From Ligula intestinalis (lineage: Eukaryota; Platyhelminthes; Cestoda; Diphyllobothriidea; Diphyllobothriidae), in NCBI GenBank assembly GCA_036362985.1, contig JAYGXS010000002.1:92313564-92377563 (forward strand): a stretch of 64,000 nucleotides of DNA, given 5' to 3'. This document shows positions 11,240 through 21,837 of the stretch, piece after piece (the stretch's first letter is position 1; every line of letters begins with the position of its first letter). The notes under the pieces were generated by a model, which ran no database searches, was not told where the DNA came from, and was given only the letters and a program-made list of their open reading frames with translations. The position numbers and the translations under genes are program-made.

Positions 11240-13640
11240 CGGCCATTTTTAGTCGTCCTCGTCATTTAGCCGCCGACAAGTTAGCTATCACTAAGGCTAA
11301 CTTCAGTCAAATGATGGACCTGGGCGAAAATAGGCCTTCAACTGGTCCATTGGTTGCACTTTTAAATAAAGTGTGTAAAAAGTATCTCGTTAAGTGACGC
11401 TCACCTGAGGATTACCGACAATTTAACACCTGCACTGTGTCTGACAGATATCCACCACCCCATCCACAATTTCCGATCTAGCCTAACAGCAATGTGTTTT
11501 CAGTATTGATTTAGTCAAAAAATTCCATTAGATACCCTTCGCTCCAAATGCAGTCCGAAAACGGTGATAACTACACCGTTTGGCCTGTTCGAGTTTGTTA
11601 GGATGCCTTTTGGACTATGCAATTCTGCTTAAACCTTTCAACGTTTCATGAAAGAAGTCCTCCACGACTAAAATTTTGTTTTTTTTCTAGGTCGATGATG
11701 TGAAAGAAGCAAGTTCCAATGAAAACGAACAGCTTTAACACCTACGTCTCAATGCTGATCGACTCAGCCAATTTGGTGTTGTGTGTAACGGGTCCAAATG
11801 CGTTTTTTGTTGTTCTGTCACTGATATTTTCCTAGGACATCACCTAGATGCTTTTGGTTATCATCCCATAGATGCCAAAGCTTCAGTTATTCTCGAAACC
11901 CCTACTTCCACTGTTTTCCTATAACTACGCCTTGTCAGTTACTAACGACGCTTCATCCCGTATTGCGCAGCACTAATGTTACCCTGACATCAGCTGTAGA
12001 TGCTTTCAATTGCGTCAGAAACGTTTTTGCAGATGCAACTGCGCTCGTTCAGCCTATACCTGATGCCCCGCTCTCCATTGTTGTCGAGCCTCCAATTTCC
12101 CCGTAGGTGCTGCGCTTCAACAGCAGACACCCACGGGCATTCAGTCGTTTTGTATACTCTGCCAAATTGGCATCACCGCAAACTCGCTATAGTGCTTTTG
12201 GTAGATAAAGTCTTGCTATTTATTAAGCCCTTTAACATTTTCGTTGTTTTATTGAGAGTAGAAATGTGTGTATCTACAACAAACACAAGCCTCTTGTTTA
12301 TGCTCTCACCACTTCTTCCGACAAGAATTCACCCCTTAAGACCCACTATCTTGATTTTATTTTTCAGTATACCACAGATATTAGATTTCTCAAAGGCCTT
12401 TATAAGCAAGATGCTGACTGCCTATCCCGACTTAGAATTAATGCCTCTGTTAGGTTGCATTTACTCTGCCTCGTCCCCCTCCCCTTGCCTTATTTGCGTC
12501 CTGACAGTTTGTTTCGTACAGTTTCACGTATTTTGTTTCGATTTTTTGCAGCTTACACTGAGAAATAGGCCCGTTGAACATACTAGTCATCAACTCAAGG
12601 CTATTCCTCTGTCCACCACCCCCGAGTACAATCTTGTTTGACGTATCGCACGGTGCACGCCGACTTGTAGTGCCAAGCAAGATGTGACGAGACGTTTTGG
12701 CCTTGTTGCACAATCTGGCTCATCATGGCATCCGTGTTACCCAGCACATGAAAGCGATCGTTTCGTCTGGGCTGGCATCAACGTTTATATCCTCCAGTGG
12801 ACCCGTTCATGTTTGGCGTATCAGAAGGCCAATGTCGGACGACAAGACAAAGCCCCAATTGGTACTTTTCTTGCACTTGAAGCATGTTTTCACACGTCCA
12901 TATTGATTTGGTAGCTCCTTTGCCAACATCCCGTGGTTGCAACTTTTTACTAACTGCGATTGACCGATACAGGCGTTGGCCCATTGCAACTCCCATAATT
13001 ACTGCAATTGTCGATTTAGCCGCTAACGCCTTTTGGGAACACTTGATCTCCCATTAACTATTATCAACGATCAAGAACAACAATTTGAGTCAAGACTGTT
13101 TGACACCCTTCCCTTTTTGGGCACTCTCAAAGATCAGCCGACTTGGATCCCACGGAATATGTGAAAAGACTGCGCAAACCCAGGTCTCTTTGTCATGCAA
13201 TTCCTCCACGTACTTCAACAAGTAAGTCATGCATCGATCATAGCTAACCAACATGCTCCTTTTTATTTGTTCGCGTAGACAGTGTATTTCGGCCATTACA
13301 ACAGCCCTTCGACGGACCATACAGAGTGCTTCCTCGCATGGTCAAGCATTTTACGATTACCCGGGGCAGCTACACTAACGTGGTCTCAGTTGATCGTCTG
13401 AAGTCGGTTTATGCCGTCCCTCTTTTAACCGCTCCAATTGAACAACCTCCACTCGGCACATTGCAAATGTCGGTGTCCACAAGTGCACGGACAGCTGCTA
13501 TCGCTGCGCCTACCCCATCCAGCGAGCCCCCTCCCCTCCTCATCATGCGCAGTGGACGTCATGTCCGTTTACCTTACAACTGTCAGTTTGTATCATATGC
13601 TTACTTCTCCCACCTTATTCTCCTATAAACATTTTTATAA
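11240..13640 (+). mobile_element. decayed Ty3/CsRn1-like LTR retrotransposon, RT to pol C-terminus
   Basis: Translating across many stops and shifts gives the Ty3 pol order. RT palm PFGLFEFVRMPFGL is at 11577-11620, followed by an LDDIL-equivalent relic (VDDVKEASSNENE, about 11690) and KCVFCCSVTDIFLGHHLDAFGYHPID up to 11880. RNase H end pieces are at 12240-12440 (KHKPLVYALTTSS, LDFIFQYTTDIRF). The integrase zinc-binding region is at about 12697-12830 (ALLHNLAHHGIRVTQ), and core remnants are at 12950-13160 (IDRYRRWPIATP, then a DQEQQFES relic of the second catalytic Asp). The C-terminal tail ends with RSGRHVRLP before 13627. No LTRs identified. It is an old copy, dead by numerous stops. Confidence 0.65.
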
Positions 13641-13989
13641 CTCCGTTATCCTAGGACAACAAACAACAGAAGAATAACACATTTGCCTTTGGGAAAGCAA
13701 GGGTAGAAGTGCGAGCCAATAATCAGCCCGCGATATTGCTGCTAGAGGTTTTGTCCTAGCGTGGCACACTTTACAGGGCCGTTGACCTGCATCCCGCCTA
13801 AGAAGCTCTTCGAAAAAGGCAGACATCTTCTCAAAACGGAGCGACCGGTCGGCGAAGGAAGGTATGCAGAGTACACAGCCGGCAACCGCGAGCGAAGAAG
13901 ATGGGATCGCTCAGAAGGCACACGATCCACGTGACACATCTCATGAATGTGCCTGCGAGAGCAGGAGCAATTCAAACGGCCTCTACCAA

Positions 13990-14760
13990 GCGATCAGTAC
14001 AATCGATCGGAGTACGTGCAGCAGGTACTGTTGTAACACGCATATAGGTAAAGATCTGTATCCCAGCCGCGTACCTTCCGCTTGACTGTTCTATGTGGCT
14101 TCATTTTGTGTGTTTTTGGACGACATGGCTTCAGGAAATATGGGATTTCCGCGTACAGTCGGCCACGGGAGGCGGATTGCTTGTTAGAGCGCTTTTTTAG
14201 CAGCAAAGAGTGTGTTCTGCTAACAAGATTGCTCAGTCTCTGCTGTGCATTATGCACGTTTGCGCAGGCCTTTGGTGAATTGTGTCGGCGTGTGATATAT
14301 CACCCGAAATCCTTCTCTCGCGTCCACTTGGTGGTTCGTATTAATTAAGTGGGCGATAATTGAGCTTGACGTTGATCTATCCTCTCCTATGCTGAACCAA
14401 GCTGTTGTGTGCTCGCCTATTCTCTTCTGCAGAAGTCGCGTTGTTCGGCTACTATATCCCGTTCCGGAGAAGGAGGTGAAATAATATATGCACATCAGCG
14501 AAGCCTATAACGGTAGTTTGTCTTTACCTCCGACTCCTGGAAGGGGAGATTTAGTTAAGGATTCACATAACTTTGCCACCGGTAAGGCAATCGTGACTGC
14601 TGTCTTCAGACGCTGTCTTACCTGTTCTTTTGTTGCTTCTGTCATGAAAGGCAGTCTTATGAATAAGTCTTTCTTTTCCACCGTTGAAACTGCGACCACA
14701 AGACAGGCTCCTCGATGTTCCGAAGGATGAGCCTCTTTGGATAGATGTTTCCATGGATTG
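13990..14760 (-). mobile_element. Penelope-like element P5, linker plus GIY-YIG
   Basis: The minus frame 14699-14505 has KKDLFIRLPFMTEATKEQVR and AVTIALPVAKLCESLTKSPL, the segment between RT thumb and nuclease. The adjacent frame 14495-14250 has CIYYFTSFSGTGYSSRTTRL, a decayed GIY-YIG start (the usual CxC and YIGRT are mutated), then IIAHLINTNHQVDAREGFRV, the conserved His/Asn part. A stop or shift separates the two. No RT body is attached. Confidence 0.6.
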
Positions 14761-15049
14761 TATTGTGTAGCTGCTGCAATAATATATCCTCTATTTCAGG
14801 AGAGCCAAAACGGCGTATTCTGCTTGCCGTTCCCTAGAATCAGTTCCGTTTAACTTTAAAGGGAAGGAAGCTGTGTCAATAAATTATTAACCCCATCGTG
14901 GTTTTCTTTCTAAGTACTCGGCGTTGTACTGAACCATCCTTCTGTGTGTATTAGAGGACATTTGGGAAAGCGATTCCGTTTTTAGCTTCCGTTTCCGCAA
15001 ATTATCATGTTGCGGTTAACTGAAATGGACCCGGCCCTATGTTCAAGTG

Positions 15050-15730
15050 TTAGGAGACAACAATTTCTGCTAGAAGCGACAACCGTGTGAGCCGCGAGCT
15101 GCTCCAGTTACTGTCCGCAGGCCCCCAGCCCATCAACAAACGTAACGATTTGCGTTCCCATATGACATCCTGAGACATAACCTGGGCAAGATATTCAATC
15201 ACGTGGGAAGGGACGGGCATAACGACATCTCGGACGATAGCGAGCATACCTGTCGGGCAATCACCAAGCCCACATGCATAAGCGACGAGGAATTGGCGGC
15301 CACTCATGAGTCGAACGCGAAGTGTCCGTATATCACCGCAACAATTAAGATGCCAGCGTTGGCTACGGGGCCGGCCAATAATAGTTCGCACGCGGATGAC
15401 ATCAACGTGCAAACAGTGCTCCTTTAACCCTCATCTGCTCATCACATTCAGGCTAACCTACCATTAGGAGAAACAGGAAAGTTCACCTGGAGATATTTAG
15501 ACTAACCCTGACGTTTCGGGTAGTTGACTTGCCTACGCATCGTCAGAGAATGGACACTCCGGCCCAAGGTCATCGTCTTGACGAAGCCCTTTGTTGCGAG
15601 TGCGTGTTCTACCAATCATGGCTGACTCACTGTAAGCGCCTTTAGCCGCACCTTCAATTTCCTCGTTTGCGCTGTCTGTCAGCGTACCGCGGGCCGGTAA
15701 ATGACTTGACATCGAACACATCCTATGTCA
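15050..15730 (+). mobile_element. Penelope-like element P1, C-terminal block and tail
   Basis: It starts in GDNRVSRELL-type sequence (15080-15110), then PQPINKRNDL, both matching the 7.0 kb copy. The tail about 15385-15730 matches the minus-strand copy at 18060-18400 (blocks 'cctaccattagga', 'tctaccaatcatggctgact' and 'gtaccg.gggccgg'). A reversed form of the CGAAACGTCAG module appears at 15507-15552. The right end lies inside the LicD-like copy 3, just after its GGSLVGSF motif, so this element or its recombination partner truncated that gene. Confidence 0.6.
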
Positions 15731-16131
15731 TGTTTTGAGTGAAGGCGAAAAGATCCAACCAGGCTACCACCCCAGATCATCCATTTATCACTCAAACCCA
15801 AATCCTCCATGACGTTTATAAAAGCACTGAAAAGTTTCCATTGTGTACGCATCTGTTTTCTGCTGTATTGTGGTTCCCATTCAATTTGTTTGGCTCCGGG
15901 CACACCCAACGGACCAGGCAAATATTTTGGTTCCGGCCAGTCTAGCTGCTCCAGGTTTGGCAGCTGCTGACGCTTCAGTTTTGTCCGGCCACTATCCACG
16001 ACAAACTTCTGGATGTCACGATGGGAGAAAATTAGAGGCTCGTTCAATTTCAGGTAAAATGAAGATAAAAACATGAGGAACGTAATGAGGAATGCCAGCA
16101 TAGCGACCCAAAAGCACAACTTTGCAACCAT
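15679..16131 (-). CDS. 150-residue open frame of LicD-like copy 3 (chimeric end)
   Basis: This is the uninterrupted frame of the truncated LicD-like copy. Residues 1-25 form a signal anchor, about 30-80 a stem, and about 105-130 the beginning of the LicD domain. The last about 17-20 residues (ending CQVIYRPAVR) come from the neighbouring P1 PLE tail read in the opposite sense. Whether it is expressed cannot be seen. Confidence 0.5.
   Translation of the reverse strand: MVAKLCFWVAMLAFLITFLMFLSSFYLKLNEPLIFSHRDIQKFVVDSGRTKLKRQQLPNLEQLDWPEPKYLPGPLGVPGAKQIEWEPQYSRKQMRTQWKLFSAFINVMEDLGLSDKWMIWGGSLVGSFRLHSKHDIGCVRCQVIYRPAVR
15731..16131 (-). pseudogene. LicD-like gene, copy 3, N-terminal part truncated by PLE
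   Basis: The ATG is at 16129-16131. The frame is open from a membrane anchor (MVAKLCFWVAMLAFLITFLM) through the stem to NVMEDLGLSDKWMIWGGSLV, the first half of the LicD signature. The acidic PWDDD cluster that follows in copy 1 is gone. The open frame runs on about 17 residues into PLE-derived sequence and stops at 15679. Its upstream flank matches copy 1's flank for over 800 bp (16131-16980 versus 721-1570), so the promoter region was duplicated too. Without the acidic cluster the product cannot be catalytically active, but it could still make a membrane-anchored fragment. Confidence 0.65.
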
Positions 16132-16984
16132 TTCGAAATGATTGTGACTGGAACTTGTTAAAGGATCTCACCTTTAGTTCTGCGTTCTAAATATCAAGGT
16201 ACAAATTAAATACAATTAAGGCAGCAAAGACAGTACCAAATAATACGTAATCTAACATCACATTTTATAGAAAATTGTATATCCAATCCAATATATTAAA
16301 ATATATTAGAGTATTGCAATTTTCCCGGCGAAATTTGACTTGATAGTTATCATATATTTTGGGACCTTCATCTGATTCACTTAGTGGACTTGATACGGGA
16401 AATTATTTCAGTTTTATTAATTGCCCATCATTTAACTTTATTCAGGGTATGGTTGGTAGGGATCACAAAAGGCCATCATGATATTTTGATCCTAAATGTG
16501 ACTTTTATTCCGAGAACACCTTTTTAGTTGGGTAAATCGACCTGTTTAGTTTGATTTCCTTAGAGAAATGCGTAATATTTTTGGCTCATTCGGGTGTAGA
16601 TTCATATCATAAGCATTTCATATACTCGCGTACGAAACAACCAAACTATTTATGTGCGTTCCAAAATAAGTTAGGCAAGTTAAAAAAAGATCCATTCCAG
16701 TACCAGAAAGTTTAGTCTTAATTAGCTGACATGTAGCCGAAACAAGTTTTAAGGAACCACATTTGTTTTCGGAAACAAGGAACAATCATTTTTCGACACT
16801 CTGAAGTTTTGGGAACAAGATCTAATGAAAGAAAAATTAAAGCGCACTTTGTTTTACGGTGACGTTAGCAAAAGTCGTCTTATATTATCGCGAACATTAA
16901 GATATCATGCAATTATATTACATGTACATCATGTTATAATATACTTTTTTTTAAATTAAAATTTCCGCTAATTCACTACTTCGA

Positions 16985-17200
16985 AATGGAACAGACAGAG
17001 GACAGACAGAGGACCCCCTATCTGCGCATGTCTTTGACCTGTTTACGATTACCTATGACTAAGGATTCCCGACGGAATCCGAAACGTCAGGAAAATAAAG
17101 TCGCTGTTCCAGTGATCGCATCTTCTTCTTCGGAACTGCTGCCTGGAACTCGTATATTCTCCTCTATTGGCAGAGGAATAACTGTTTGTTCAAAAATATT
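16985..17200 (+). mobile_element. PLE 3' end, subfamily P1, best preserved 3' module
   Basis: No coding part is attached. It has 'ctatctgcgcatg' at 17018, then TATGACTAA, GGATTCC (17063-17069), CGAC, GGAATCC (17074-17080), GAAACGTCAGG (17081-17091), AATAAA (about 17094), TTCCAGTGATCGC (about 17107-17119) and CTTCTTCTTC. The seven-base arms pair perfectly. The insertion sits inside the segmental duplication's right copy and is absent from the left one, so it postdates the duplication or was lost on the left. Confidence 0.6.
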
Positions 17201-17229
17201 TGAGTTGACCCAAGTGTGAAAAACTTTAG

Positions 17230-17310
17230 GCATTTGGCGGGATTTGAACCCGGGCATCAGAGAAAGCCTTTGCTGGAGGCTAATGCTCTACCGCTTAGCT
17301 AAGCGGTATG
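17230..17310 (-). other. tRNA-like Pol III module (tRNA pseudogene or SINE head)
   Basis: On the minus strand, a consensus A box TAGCTAAGCGG (complement of 17292-17302) and a perfect B box GGTTCAAATCC (complement of 17241-17251) are spaced as in a tRNA. The T stem pairs 4 of 5 and the D stem 3 of 4. A five-pair anticodon-like stem AGCCT/AGGCT exists but sits two bases off the usual register. The acceptor arms (TACCGCT and CAAATGC) do not pair, so I do not call a functional tRNA or assign an anticodon. Confidence 0.45.
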
Positions 17311-18059
17311 AGTGAGCGAACTTGCAACAGCCTTGACATCCTGATATGTTTATAGTTACATTCCACCTATCGGCTTTGGTTTAATTACCGTATGTGGTTG
17401 CCATTCCCATGAATAAAACGTGGTCACTGCTCACTTTAGTGGAGCAGTGGAGCATGAGTGGTTGAGGTTGACCCTGATGTGGCTTTAGTGCTTAAGGAAA
17501 TCAGGTTAACTCAGCAGTGACGCAGTTTGACGATAATCATCTCACTAGACATCTTTGATTGTTTTTGGGGTGAAAAAAACTAACCATCATGTGTTCTACA
17601 AAATAATCCCGCACCAACGTTCCGCCGGACTGCCGTGAGTTGCTTCCTTCTCCTCAACAGTTATACTCGAGAACAATGGATAACTGGTCTTGCTGTCTTG
17701 GGAGGAATTTGAAACCTTTTGTGGGGAAGAGAACTTACAATCATGGTCATGTACAGCAAAAAATCCGCATGTTAAGCTTTTATATTGTGAAAGTAATGTT
17801 ACGGGCCGATGGCAAGTCAGCCATCATGCTGCTAAAAATAGAGCTCTCGACTGAAACACTTCATATATCTAAAGCTGTGAATACCATGAGAACATTTTGT
17901 GGTCTTCGTTCACAGAGTAGCTGCTTTTTGAGGAATGACTGTCCTGACATTTTGTATTAACCTGGAATAGGCCTTAAGTATTGATACATTTGATCAGCTT
18001 TAACATGAAATATCAAGAGATACCAGATGATAAAGCATGGGTTAAATGTCACGTCAGTC

Positions 18060-18700
18060 GCCGGCCCACGGTACGCTTACAGACAGGACAAACGAGGATA
18101 TTGAAGGCACGGCTGAAGGCGCTAAAATTTAGTCAGCCATGATTGGTAGAACACGCACCCAAGAAAGGGCCTCATCAAGACGAGGGCCAAGAGCCAGAGT
18201 TTCCATTATCTGATGATGGGTAGACGCGTTAACTACCCAAAACGTTAGGCTTATTATAAACTTCTCCCGGTGAGGGTTCCTTTTTATCCTAATGGTAGGT
18301 TGGTCTGAGTCATGAGCAGATAGGGGTAAAACATGCACTGATTGCACGGTATTGATAGTCCGTAGACGTCGTCCGCGTGCGAACTCTTATCACTTCACCG
18401 TGGGCATCTTAACTGATGCGCTGATGTCTTGAAATTTCGCTTTCAACTCATTAGAGACCGTGATTGTGCTTGTCCGTGTCAGATGCGGGCTTGGTTATGG
18501 CGCAACAATTATGCTCGGTGTCGTCAGAGCTAATGTTGTGCCCGTCACTTCCCACGTGATTTAATCTTTTGCTCAGGCAATGTATCAGTACGCCGAATGG
18601 GATAGGGCAAATCGTTGCGCTTATTGATGTGCTGGCAGCCTTCGAACCATGAGTCGAGCAGCCCGCGGCCTGGTCCAGTCGAGTGAGCTGCACGAATTAA
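18060..18700 (-). mobile_element. Penelope-like element P1 tail, minus-strand copy
   Basis: The minus-strand reading gives HVGSDGHNISSDDTEHNC and AITKPASDTDKHN at 18550-18460, matching the plus-strand block at 7160-7245 and 15200-15290. It then gives the tail found at 15385-15730, in which one frame (18347-18129) is open for 72 residues (PTIRIKRNPHREKF, then ALGPRLDEALSWVRVLPIMA). The RT and most of the nuclease are missing. Confidence 0.55.
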
Positions 18701-19560
18701 ACACTAAGCTGCTACTTGCAGTTTTCAATCATGTTTGGCTTGGTGACAGGTGGTTGGTTCAATAACGATACGGTTATACAGTAAAGTTTTCTAGCACTTT
18801 TTACGAGATTTCAATACCTCCTTACTTATTGGACCAAAACTGCCATTCACTGAGCCAGGTTAATTCAGCTAACTCGTTATCCCTACTTCATTTATAGCCG
18901 CCTGAGAATAAATTCAACAGAATGCTCCTATTAAGGCCATACCACGTATTGTTCACACAACGTAGCACTCTCCTATGTAATATCTTTCACTCCTTTTCAT
19001 TCTGTCCCTACTTTTTTCCTCCAAACGTCCTTCTTTTAGCTTATTTTCCTTGCTTTCTTCTTCTTATTCTTCTTCTTGGTCTTCCTCTGAATTTTAAATG
19101 CATCCTACTAATCCACCCATTCATAACCTCGTCGTACCTCCGGCCATACAGCATATCCTTTTTTCTCTAACCACCGTTTCCGTAGGACATAATGCTGGGG
19201 AAAGGGGTACGTCAGGTACACTATATAATTTACCTTTGCCTGTCGAATGCACAGTAATGAACTATATCGATTATCAGTTATCCCAAACTAAATCGCCAAG
19301 ACGCGGAGTCTGTGGAGGAGGCTAGAGTGAGTGCTCTTCTAGCAGGTGTGTGTTCTCCAACATATTTGGTTACGCCACTTCATCAAATGCCAACAAGACA
19401 GTAGGCCCGTAGCTCAATGGACAAGGTGTTTGTGTCCGATCAGAGAGGTGGCGATTTTGATGCAATGGCCGTTTCTACAGACAAGTACTTGTTTTCTTGA
19501 TGTACGCAACACTTCGTCCGTTTCTCACAAATGATTTGTACGCAAGCTGCAGTAAAATAG
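18700..19560. other. no gene; pyrimidine-rich segment and possible tRNA-Arg relic
   Basis: A CTT-rich stretch lies at about 19040-19085. At 19404-19470 the sequence GGCCCGTAGCTCAATGGACA and the following bases resemble the 5' half of tRNA-Arg, but the T arm and 3' acceptor are degenerate. I see no protein-coding gene. Confidence 0.3.
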
Positions 19561-20160
19561 TCTAGGGGATTCCACCATTGACCTCAAATTCTACGGTCTA
19601 TACGTGGGTGACATTTTTGGACTCACAGACCATAATACTGACAGCGACTTCCTGGACAGAAAGTTTAGCAGTGCGCATCTATCACTAACATTTTCTGCAG
19701 ATACTGACGTAGAAACGGAATTACGATGCTTGATATCCTTCTAAGAGGATAGTAGCATGCACCTTTCCAGCAAAGGGTATTCCAAATGATAATCTTGACG
19801 GGGCAATACATCAATCTTCGCAATTTTGCTCCCCTTAAAAGGAGATTAAATATCCTCAATGAATTTTCAGCTACAGTGCGACGAATTGGTACTCCTGAAC
19901 ATGTCACACCAGAACCCCAGCAGCTGCCGAGCATACTTCTTGAAAATGGAAACCCAAATGGGTTTATATTCAGGAATATTAATGAAAGCCCCATTCTGCC
20001 CTTTTTCCCCAAAAATATTTGCTACTGAACAGCATTTTGCACCTCAAGTCAACTTCATGAATCAAATAAACAACCTCAAATGTGTGTTAAATCACCCACT
20101 CCAATTCTGCTTTTCACATGTCATCATATATGCAATCAACTGTACGTAGAGTTTGAAGTA
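19560..20160 (+). mobile_element. Penelope-like element fragment, RT palm end and thumb, mutated active site
   Basis: Around 19590-19620 the frame reads FYGLYVGDIFG where active PLEs have YVDD, so one catalytic Asp is Gly (GGT at 19607-19609). Then follow SSAHLSLTFSADTDVETELR and, in frame 19786-20028, LTGQYINLRNFAPLKRRLNI and LLENGNPNGF, the typical RT thumb sequence. Frameshifts separate the blocks. No GIY-YIG part follows; the similarity fades near 20060. Confidence 0.6.
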
Positions 20161-20164
20161 GCAA

Positions 20165-21670
20165 TGGGTTAGACAATCAGAGGTTCTGCACAGTAAGTAG
20201 CCTGACGGCATGAATTTCATCTTCAAACGGTATGCTGCAGAACTTACGTAACCCACGTTTTCAGGCGCCCTTTGGTAGCCGAGAGCTTGATCACCGTTGT
20301 ACTGCGACGGGTCCTGGATTATGCAGCTTACGTTAACGAATCACTCACAGAACAGGTTGGCTGAAGTGCTTGGCTCAGCGAACGTCAAACCTGATGGAAA
20401 AGGTCGGTGATGCTAGCATTTTTGACCATCTGCGCTCAAACCCTGACACAGATTTGTGCGTATTGGCTTTCATGGGTTTAATTAAGGCAGGGCCAACCTC
20501 AAAGCTAGACCATTTGGCTATTACTGTGCCATCTACAGGCTAGGCATCAGCGGTTGACCCCAAATTCAGTCGTTCTGAACTTACTCAGTGCAGAGGAGAC
20601 AGTGCACGCGCTGGGCCCGAGAGCAATCTCCACAGGCTCCAACTTGTCCTCCGCGTGCCTATCCAGCAGCATGCTGCCGTTACTCAATAGCGGCGACCGT
20701 GTTGCGAAAGTGACGCCTTCGGCTAAGAGGTGAATAATCGCTCAACGCATGACAGGTTTGCTGTCGTTGGTTAAACATGGCTGTGGTGTAGTATTCTGCC
20801 GCTCTCATTTAGATGGAATTGTCATGTTGCATTAAAGAGAGCGTCTATGGCAGGCCTCATTGGAAACAACAAAACGCATGACCACTCATCAGCAAATTTT
20901 ACATCCCAATCAACCCTATTTTACAAACTATCTGCAAATCCATCCCGGGCAAACTGCATCACAATCTGGGAAGTTTTTCCATTCGTAGATTGGCGCATAA
21001 AGGATTGTGGCACCTGCATTCGGACAAACGACTGGCTATTTTGAGAATATTAACGAAATTCATTTGCCTGAACCTCGGCAGGGAAGCAATGTGAACAACT
21101 ATCGACTACAGAACGTTCAAGAAATTATGAAAATGTGGACGGTAAATCGTTTTTTTTCTAGTATATATTATAAAAATATTTATACTTTTTGAATTTCTGT
21201 CTGGAACACACTATCACTGTTTATCTGTTCAGTTTTTACCACACTCCGTTGTATATTAAATGTTACAAGTAAACGCAGGGATTTGAAATGTACAGGCCTA
21301 CTTTCCATCGAAAATACAGAACCGTATTAGACAAAAAGGACAATTGAAGATGAAATTAATACGAAAAGCAATTTGAATTGTAATTCGCAATATATCGTGC
21401 ACTAGTATGTGCGAGATATTAACACAAGATTTGTCAACTATTTACGAATAGACCATTTACTGGCACAGGGGTTTTATCTAGACCACCCATTCCAAATAAA
21501 GGAAATGATTGATCATTCAAACTGTTTGAGGTTCTACGAAAACACATTAGCGAGCCTTCTCCGCTGCTGCTAATCTTACGCGAGACTGTTAACTCACTGT
21601 CACAAATTGTTACTAACTGTTCCCAAATTGCCATGTAACGTTTAACCACAGTGACAGTTAACATTGAATT
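20165..21670. other. stretch without recognisable gene
   Basis: Short frames only (the longest about 80 residues), none with a motif I know. 20190-20800 is GC-richer and 21150-21430 is AT-rich. Confidence 0.35.
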
Positions 21671-21689
21671 CTAGGTTTTGCAAACATGC

Positions 21690-21790
21690 CACATGATAGA
21701 GATGTAGCAGCCGATGTCCACAGAAAGCCCAGTCCAGCCGCAGGTTCTATAAGTTTGCGACTACTTTCAACATCCAGCAGAGTTCAAATG
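21690..21790 (-). pseudogene. LicD-like relic, copy 4
   Basis: On the minus strand DVESSRKL aligns with DVEGSRKL of copies 1 and 2. After a shift, VDIGCYI aligns with IDIGYYT at the same spacing, and the bases between align throughout. It is much more diverged than the other copies and no longer open. Only this about 100 bp block was found; both sides are PLE or unrecognised sequence. Confidence 0.45.
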
Positions 21791-21837
21791 TGAAAAAGTC
21801 AGAATTATGCGATAAGAATTATAGTTAATGTTTTGCT

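Larger units (their letters stand above)
15735..18025. repeat. segmental duplication, right copy (partner about 330-3230)
   Basis: It is collinear with 330-3230 except at 16985-17410, where a PLE 3' end and a tRNA-like module occupy the place of about 1 kb of unrelated sequence in the left copy. Divergence by eye is higher in flanks than in the coding part. Confidence 0.55.

Noticed and set aside
12000..12641. 213-residue plus-strand open frame
   Set aside because: Lies in the decayed Ty3 element but out of its pol frame for most of its length; the readable pol pieces are in other frames.
18922..19170. Hydrophobic 82-residue frame resembling a membrane protein
   Set aside because: Composition effect of a pyrimidine-rich stretch (Leu/Phe/Ser codons); no start context or homologue.
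19404..19470. tRNA-Arg gene
   Set aside because: Only the 5' half resembles tRNA-Arg; the T arm and acceptor do not pair, so at most a relic.
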